64,000 nt of DNA from Cunninghamella blakesleeana. Taxonomy: Eukaryota; Mucoromycota; Mucoromycetes; Mucorales; Cunninghamellaceae. Every line of letters starts with the position of its first letter. Within the stretch, counting starts at the first letter, position 1. The notes under the pieces are model-generated. The model did no database searches and was not told the origin of the DNA. It was given only the letters and a program-made list of their open reading frames with translations. Location of the stretch: the NCBI GenBank assembly GCA_017871115.1, contig JAFCIZ010000007.1:186001-250000 (forward strand), read 5' to 3'. Of this stretch, positions 56,201-64,000 are shown in pieces. The translations under genes were made by a program, and so were the position numbers.

Positions 56201-59200
56201 TTGCATAGCAAATGGTAAGGCGCGAAGAGGTTTTGCAAAGATAGGTGCTACCAAACGTTCACGTACAGGTGCTAAAAGTTCAGTTACTTCATTTCCAGTT
56301 AAATCTGCTAAGAGTTGGAAGGAAGATTGAATGGTTTCTCTGACAGTGCTATTGGAATTAGACAATTCGCTAAGCAATAAAGCAATCAAGTTTTGGAATT
56401 TTTGTTGAGCTTCTTGGGATTCATCATCTTCAGGTCGGTTACATACTTTTAATACATGAGAGAGTGTCTGTGTTGCTTCAGCAGTATTAACATTAGCCAT
56501 TTCAGGAGATGCATCTTTTAATACAAAGAGTAAAGCACGAATAAATTCTAATTCATGTTCACGCATCCATTTTGTACCCATATCAAGCTGTGAGCTCATA
56601 AGAGAGATGCCCAAACATCCGCCACGTTTCTTATACCATTCTTGCTTATAACAACAAGAGCAAAATTGAGAAGCAAAGACACGGAAAATAGGAAGGTGCC
56701 ATACAAATTCTTTTCCACCCATAATTACAGTAGCAGTTTCAAAACAAAGCTGTAAGGCTTGTTCTGCACGCTTCCTTAATTCTGTATTTTCAGAAGCAAA
56801 TACTTCTACAATAGCGTCTACTAAAATAGTTGTATTCAAGTTTTGTACAGTTAATCTTTCATCCATCATTTCAGATAAAGGTTTAATACCACCATATTTG
56901 GCATCCATGGCTTCCCCGACATGCAATAATGTAAAATGACGACAAATATATTGGAAAAAGGTAGTTGCATCTTCTGATAGTTCTTCAATAGTTGATGCCT
57001 TCATACAAGCCACTAATATAGTCCTTAATGAATCTTCTTGAGCTACTCTTTTCGCAAGATATCTTGTATATCCATTACCAGATAATCGTTTAGGTAACAT
57101 ATTTGTCTCTTTAAAATTATGACCAACCACAGTATTACTTTCATCAGTTGTAGCAGTAGACGATGATGATGATGTAGTTGTTGCTACCGTTGTATTTGCA
57201 TTATTATCAGCCTTCTTATTTAATAAATGTTCTTGAATACGATTATATAACTTTCTATCCAAGTGTTCAGTACCTTCATCTAAATCCAACATGATGGCAA
57301 TATTGGCTTTTAAAAAATCATAAGCCTGTCGTTTATAATACATATCAACATCTCGTTTCCCTAAAGTGTTCACAGCGATTTCTAAGCATTTATCTAAAGC
57401 CAAGGTATAAGGTGTATTACTTGCATCAAATACAATTTCTACAGAAACACCGCTTTCACCACGTTCGTTATATTCCAATTTAGGAGGAGACTTCAAAATA
57501 CGACGATTTCTACCACCAAGCTTACCTAAAATACGCATAGCAGCATGACTATGTTGTTGATTATAAGGTAATGGTTTCAAATGGCTCCATAAAGCATCCA
57601 TCAATTCCTTCATAACTGGTGCCATAATATGATCCAAAAATTCAGGATTTAAATTGTCATTACATAATTCCATGGTTCTTAAACCCTGAGAGACCAATTC
57701 TTGATCAGCACGTAAAGCAATAACCAAAGGACGCATTAAATAAGGTAAATAAGGTAATAATGTACTTAATCTAACAGGTACCGCCAAACAAAGTTCCACA
57801 AATAAATTACGCATGGCAGGCTTATGAGCTAAGGTAAGAAGTGAATTCAAATTTTCCAATACTACTTGAAGTAAAGGAGATACCTCTTTGTATAATAATT
57901 CAAATCGACCACCACCAATACTTTTGAATAAGGCGCGCAATAATAAAAAGTAATTTGCTGGTTCCTTGGCTTTAGCAGAAAGTTTGAAACAAGAAATCAC
58001 TAAATTACTAAGGTAAGGTTGAAGGATGGATTCATTTGTATCGGGGAAGAAGTTAATTGCCATAAATGTTAATCTAAAAAGATGAAGCATGGTTGCAGAA
58101 TAATGGATATCATCATCACCCAAACGTTCAATACGATCAATAAGGAATTTAACAAGAATACCAGCAAACCCTTGAGATGAAATATCATTCATTAAAAAGT
58201 ATTGAGCAATATGTAATAAGGAAGTGTTAATCATCATACGTTGGAAGAAATAATCAATTTGAGAGGCAAAAATTTCTTGAAAGACGGCTGGATCCAATAG
58301 CGTAAAAACAACTGAAAACATATCTAAAATTTCTTTGTCAGATACAGGCTGTGTTCCTAATTTGAGTGCTGCATCGTTACATCCAACTGAATTTTCATCT
58401 TTAACTGAATCATTGGTGGTTATAGAATAATTAGGTGGTGCACCGTTGGGTCCGTAGTTATCAATGTTAAAAAATTCAAAACATTTTAAGCCTTCACGGA
58501 ATAACCTTATAAACACTTCAACATCATCTTGTGAGAATCCACGAGCAAATTGCCCATAAGATTGTATATTCATTTCTTCACCAGTAGCTGGGGGATTACA
58601 ATGTCGCATGCCAATAAATAAAGGCTTTAAACCAATAGCAAGATTTTTAAAAAGGAATCGGCCATCTATGGTATTAAAATAAATATAAAAAAAGTGAATG
58701 TTAAAACAATTATATTATTACTTTGTCTTTTTTTTTTAATAAAAATAAATAAATAAAAATGTTTATTTTTTTCAATTTACCTTTTATACCATCATGAGAA
58801 GAATCCGGTACAAAAGTGGCTGTATGAATTGATCTGGTACGATCAAAGTCAAAATCGGTTTGTTCAGCTTCATCCTCTATATCCATTGAATCCTGTTTTC
58901 CAGTATCTTCCTTCTTTTTTTGATATTGTCTTAAAGCTGAGCTAAACTGATTATTAAGTGCTGCAAATTTGCTAGCAAAAGCGTCCAATATTCTCATTAA
59001 AAGTTCACGACCTGAAAAAAAATAAAAATGGTTAAACAATATGAGTATTTATTCCATATCTATCTCATTTTTATATATCGTATTTAAATATCAATGCTAT
59101 ATTTTACCTTCTGTTTTGTTAGGAATTTTTATAATACAATCAATCAAATTAAGTAATAACTTTCCACACATTGTTTGAATACTTGGTGCAAGAGTACCGT

Positions 59201-61140
59201 CATGAAGATTTCGCGAATATATATATACAGTACGAAAGAGTTGTGCAGTAGTAAGATCAGATCGTATATGATGTACTAAATCAGCTAACATACTATATGC
59301 CAAAGGTCTAAATAAAATAAAAACAAAAACTAATCAATATCTATTTGCCTCTTCTATTTATTAATTTATTTATTTATTATAAATTAATGTTTTACTACCT
59401 TAATGTGTCATGCGAAGTAACTCCAGTACCAATTAATACTTTTTCATTTAAGAGTAAATCAATTTTTGGAACAAAGGATGTGCGGAAATCTGTTGATAAA
59501 ATATGCCTAGTAGCCACCAGTAATTCCTAAGCAACAAATAAATATTAATTTTTAATATCACAACTATTTATTTTTTATTAAGATTTTGATTTTTAATTGA
59601 TTTTATCATTATTATCACTTTTACCTTTCTTGTAGCTGAAGATTCAGGAGGACATTCTCTTAATAATCTGAGTACAAAGTCAGGAATTTGATTTTGATAT
59701 TGTCTTAATAATGTAGTATAACTTCTTAAAATATATGCTAAAAATGACATCGTCTAATAATACATGTATATATCAAGAATAAATTAAGCCATTATGTTGT
59801 TATTATTATAATATTTTATTTTATTTTAAAATTATTTACCTTGACTTGAGCTACAATAAAATCATTATATACTGTACGATTTTTAATTTCATGACTAACT
59901 CCAACAAAAACTTCACCACGAGCTGCTGCTGCATTAGCTGCTTCTGCTTGAGGCCTTGCTTGTAAATTTAATGTCTATAAAATTGTAAATAAATGTATAC
60001 ATGTATATATAATTAATAAATCATAAAATTATATGTATATATCAATATTTTTAGTTTTTTTTTAAAAAAAAAATACTCACCGAAAAAATGAGTGGAATGA
60101 ATTTCATGATATTTTCTGCTGCATAACGTCGATGTGATTGGAATAATAATACAACTATGATGGGGCATTCAGTCAATACTTTAAAACTATATAAACTTTT
60201 TGGTAGTACTTTGGATGGTGTTTCTGGTAAATCAGCTGCTGGTGACATTGGTCTAGGTGAAGTTGCTAGTAATGCATTTGTTCCAGGCTAAAAAATAAAA
60301 ATAAGATAAATAAAATAATATATAATAATTAATATAAATATATATGACATCTATTAACTAATATATATGTATATAATATTTTATGGTGAATTGAATATTA
60401 CTGTTACAGATCCAGCCGCAGGAGTACTTGGAGCATCAAAAGCATCTTTTACAGTTTGTTCCATATTCTGAAATATTTCTTGTACAATATCTAAAAATGG
60501 CTGAACTTGTTCTTCAAGTATATGTCTAAAAGATCGATGTAAATCAATAATAATTTTGACACAAACTACTGCATTATCTTCATTTTCCACACGTAATAGG
60601 TGCATTAGTGTTTTACAAAGTTCTGGTGCATATTCTTTTAATGGTTCTGTTTGTGGTAATCGGTATATAATTTCGAGTATAATATTTCGTAATTTCTATT
60701 ATAAATATGAATATATAAATCGGTTGTAAAATAAATGAATATATGAGTGAGTTTTTATTCTATTTTATTTATATTTATTAGTAAAGTGACTCTTCTGGTA
60801 AATTATACCTGTTCAGGAGATGTACTGACAAAAACTGGTGTACCGTTTTGTAAAATATCTAAAAATACAGGTATTAACGTTGATAAAAACCTTGAATACT
60901 CTAGAGTTTGAAAGACTTCTACTTGATCTCTTAATTCATTTGCTATTGTAACTTTGAGGTTGATACCTATTTTTTTTTTTAATAAAAAAAAAACAAATAA
61001 AAAAGTATCCAGCAAAAACAATAGAATGTTAGTTTCGTTACAGAACCATTTAACTGTATATATTATATAATAGCCAATATTATTTTTATACCAAGATTAG
61101 GATCACCAAGTCTATGAGCATATACTTGTAAAGTTGTCAT
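47278..61140 (-). CDS. TRA1: Tra1/TRRAP pseudokinase, SAGA and NuA4 activator-binding subunit
   Basis: Sixteen exons: 61140-61092, 60966-60809, 60695-60408, 60287-60081, 59974-59840, 59753-59625, 59526-59399, 59307-59108, 59011-58781, 58665-50438, 50298-49234, 49122-48814, 48719-48294, 48192-48100, 47990-47472, 47388-47278; about 4091 aa. The exon-3 donor could instead be 6 nt further (60402). HEAT repeats, a FAT region ([31 protein letters not shown]) and a PI3K-like C-terminus match TRRAP. The kinase region reads [32 protein letters not shown] and [17 protein letters not shown], lacking the catalytic DRH and DFG residues, and ends in a short FATC (MECTWMPWL). Tra1 contacts activators and recruits histone acetyltransferases. 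One 8228-nt exon holds two thirds of the protein. Exon 11 carries a low-complexity insertion of about 280 residues (3271-3551), with an Ala run. Confidence 0.96.
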
Positions 61141-62411
61141 GGTTGAATTTGCGTTTTTATATTACTGTTTTGCTAACTTTTTTTTTTCTTCGTTGTTGTA
61201 TATGAATATTGGAAAATGGTGGCAACCTCTACACAAAAAATAAATGAGTGTCTGTTTTTATAAATTAATAAGTATTTGGCTTATATATTAATATAATTAT
61301 TATTTTTTATTGTTGTATTTTTCTATTACAGTTTATATAGTAATATTGTGTTTTATTTGATGAATGGTTGCGTTTTAATTAATTATAATAATAATAAAAA
61401 AATGTTGACACAATATTTTTTAAGAATAAAAAAAAAGTAGTATGGTATAGAACGCGAAAAATAGAAAAAGAGAGAAAAGAGAAAAAAAAAAAAAAAGGTC
61501 GCCTTTTTAGAAAATTATATATCACGTGAGGTGACCGTCAATTTGAACTTATTCAGACCCAGATTTAATCTCAAACGTCGGTGAAGATCTCAGCGAGTCT
61601 TGATTGCCTTGAACTTTTATTTACTTTCTATTATAGAAATATACTTTTATTGTTATATTTATTACTTTTCAACATAAAAAAGCTATAAAGACCGCTTTTT
61701 CAATGTTACAATACAAAAATACAAATAGATTAATATACTATTTTTATTTTTTAAAAAAATCTGACGATCTTTACTCTTGGTAAGAATGGAAAGTTTATCT
61801 AAAAGTTTTACTAAATCAACACTAAAAGTTTTATTCAACCCATAAAAGGAAACCTGTGAATTCCATATATGGTTCTTATAAATTTTATAATATGTGTATG
61901 TAGTAAAATTCTTAGATGCTGTATAATTATCTCTCTGAAAAAAAAAGCAAATCTCTATATTATTAATTGAAATAAATAACGAATCTTATTATTTTACTAA
62001 ATTTATATTAAAAGTAACATTTGAAGAAAAAGAATGATAAATTCAGGAACAGATTATTTATATATATTATCTGATATTTGCATATAAATTAGTGAAAATG
62101 GTAGAACAGGTTTAATAATGTAAAAATGTGATAATTAGATAATGAATTTATGATATATATATATATATATATATATATTCCAAGAAAAAATAACAAAAAA
62201 AAAAAAAAAAAAAAAAACAGATCATTCAATCAAGTATTCAATTTCTGGTACCGTTCTGTAGCTATTTATTTTTTTTTGCTTAACTTTATTCTAGAATAAT
62301 AGTAAAAAAAATCATTTTTTTATTCAATAAATATATATATAATTAAAAATATAATTAAAATATCTAATGATGATGACAAGTATATATATATATATATAGC
62401 TTTTCAATAAA
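61141..62411. promoter_or_regulatory. TRA1 upstream region
   Basis: 1271 bp between the TRA1 start and the stop of the Cys-rich gene. No gene recognised. A GC-richer island (about 61498-61615) includes a CACGTG box. Further left-to-right are an (AT)n run (62152-62178) and an A23 run (62195-62217). Confidence 0.55.
61523..61528. promoter_or_regulatory. CACGTG E-box upstream of TRA1
   Basis: CACGTG within the palindrome TCACGTGA, about 385 bp upstream of the TRA1 ATG. Bound in fungi by bHLH factors of the Cbf1 or Tye7/SREBP type. No functional proof in the sequence. Confidence 0.35.
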
Positions 62412-63566
62412 TTATAAATAATAAATCATAACAGAAAATATAAGGACCAAGAAAGTTAAATATAATGCTTTATCACCAGTTAAATAAATAGAATTGGAAG
62501 GATTTGAATTTATAACATTATTGGGGGGCAAACCAATATTAGGATTACCACCGTTATTATTATTATTACCATTACCGCTAGGATATGTTGGTGTAGGAAG
62601 AGCACTACCTATCCCAGGAATCCCAGGAATACTAAATGAAAGACTACTTTGAGAAGATGTTGTTGTTACAGGTGTTGGTAAAACTTTAGTTGTGGTAGTA
62701 GTAGTCTTTGAAGTTGTTGTATCATCATCATTACCACCACCACTACCGCCTCCTCCTCCAATACTTCCACCTCCCCCTCCTCCTCCAATACCACCGGTTC
62801 CGCTGCTACCTATTTTTTTTTAAAAAAAAAACATATGATTTATAAATAAATAATATTGGTTGCTAATTGCATTTTTATTTAATCAAAAATATTACTTACT
62901 ACATTTATCTGAGTTGGCAATACAATAACTATTTTAAAAGAAAAAAAAGTAGCACGTTAAGTGAAAAAAAAAAAGGATAATAGAATAATTGATTATTATT
63001 ATAGTTTTTATTTTATTTTATTACCTTCCATTTGGACAGCATTGACCATAAGAATCACGACAAGGGAAGTAACCTATTAGAATAAAAGATTTGTATTTTA
63101 ATTATCATTTATTTTTTAAAATAAATAAAAAAATATAATCAATTACCAACTGGGCAACAACCTGTGAAAAAGAATAATAAGAAAAAAAAGTTAGATAATC
63201 GAAAAAAATACATTACTCATTTTTATAATTCCGCTCATGGCATGAATTTAAGATTTTACCTGGGGGAGCACACATTTGTCCAACTAAAAGTGTTTAAAGA
63301 GAAAATTAGTACTTTGTTTTTATAATAATAGCAACAATAGTAATAACAATAATGATAAAATATATACATATTATATATATATTACCTCTACAACAATAAG
63401 ATCCACAATCAGTACCAGTACAATAAGCGCGTTTAGTGTTATTTAAGCTATTTAAAGTTTGTACAAGTGGGTTGAAGCCAATCAATTTACGCTGAAATAT
63501 ATCTTCCTGACAATAAATACCAGCAACGCATAATGATAGTAAAAGGAATAAAGTCTTTCTGTTCAT
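62412..63566 (-). CDS. Cys-rich secreted protein, probably GPI-anchored
   Basis: Six exons: 63566-63386, 63283-63260, 63161-63147, 63073-63025, 62928-62900, 62809-62412; 231 aa. A signal peptide (residues 1-19, RKTLFLLLSLCVAGIYC) leads into a Cys-rich module of about 60 residues: YCTGTDCGSYCC, GQMCAPPGCCPVGYFPC, YGQCCPNGSYCIANSDKC. A Gly-rich hinge and a Thr/Ser/Pro/Asn-rich stalk follow. The end, LYLTFLVLIFSVMIYYL, is hydrophobic with no tail behind it, as in GPI-attachment signals, and a TGDKA or NPSN site could serve as omega region. The CCP-G pattern resembles Cys-knot modules of fungal surface proteins, but I cannot assign a ligand. Exons 2 and 3 (24 and 15 nt) are very small. A cell-wall or surface role is inferred from architecture. 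Confidence 0.83.
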
Positions 63567-64000
63567 TTTTGCTTCTTTTCTTTAAAAAAAATGTATTGGA
63601 ATGATAAATAAAATAAAGAAAAGGAAGACAAGAAAAAACAAAATAAGGACGATTTTTAATTTTTTTCACAACTTTGAGGCGCTGTCATGTACACTAGCTG
63701 GTTATACCGAATATGGATTAAAGTTTTCTATGTAGTACTACTTTTTTACGTTTTCAAGAGGAATAAAGATGTGACTATATTCTTGTTCCTGATTAGTTAT
63801 TTATTTATTTTTTTTGGAAAAAAGAAATAAAAAAAAGGTTCAATTCCTTATTTTTTTAAAACTATCACAAGTATAATTTACCATTGACTGCGGAAAAAAA
63901 AAGTCTTTCATTATCAATTACAAAGAATAAATCATTCCAAAAAAAAAAAATTCTACTTCATGATATAATGTTTTCAATTTAATTTATCCACGTTTTCTTA
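63567..64000. promoter_or_regulatory. Upstream region of the Cys-rich gene
   Basis: 434 bp to the window edge, AT-rich, with A and T runs. It should contain the promoter of the Cys-rich gene. No start of another gene was recognised. Confidence 0.5.

Overview
The window is a gene-dense stretch of a very AT-rich fungal nuclear genome. Most genes are split by short introns (roughly 45-120 nt) that begin with GTAAG/GTAAT/GTATA and end in TAG/CAG/AAG. Protein content is fungal: the Cch1-type calcium channel, the Tra1 pseudokinase, a fungal-type DUF4436 protein, Hrd1, and a Cys-rich GPI-type surface protein. High intron density, extreme AT content and retention of genes shared with animals (DENND11, GPATCH4 and HEATR6 homologues, molybdopterin synthase small subunit) suggest an early-diverging lineage such as Mucoromycota or Zoopagomycota rather than an ascomycete yeast. 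That placement is inference. All exon structures were reconstructed by reading splice sites; in every complete gene the exon lengths sum to a multiple of three with one stop.

Layout, left to right: the 5' end of UBA4/MOCS3 (-), a DENND11-like DENN protein (-) and HRD1 (-). CCH1 (+, 20 exons, 2317 aa) diverges from HRD1. GPATCH4 (-) and RIB1 (+) share a divergent promoter. The molybdopterin synthase small subunit (-) and ERO1 (+) share another. Then come a HemW-like radical-SAM protein (-), an IML2/TTC39 protein (-), a cytochrome b5-domain protein (+), a probable mitochondrial YchF/OLA1 ATPase (-), an unrecognised Cys/His-rich protein (-), a DUF4442 HotDog protein (-), a DUF4436 membrane protein (-), an F-box protein of the FBXO9/Hrt3 type (-), a HEATR6-like HEAT protein (+), TRA1 (-, 16 exons, about 4091 aa over 13.9 kb), and a Cys-rich secreted/GPI-type protein (-).

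Functional links: HRD1 (ER-associated degradation) and ERO1 (oxidative folding) are both classic unfolded-protein-response targets, and both have a TGCCACGT element upstream. UBA4/MOCS3 and the molybdopterin synthase small subunit act in the same step of molybdenum-cofactor synthesis and lie about 19 kb apart. RIB1, HemW and the b5 protein are other cofactor or heme genes, but nothing shows the grouping is more than chance.

I found no rRNA, tRNA, CRISPR array, intact transposon or prokaryote-type system. The most unusual features are structural: very small exons (7, 11, 12, 12, 15 and 24 nt), a long (ATT)n tract inside a CCH1 intron, a repeatedly occurring self-complementary T(n)A(n) block, an intron-free 8.2 kb core inside an otherwise fragmented TRA1, and one protein I could not place.
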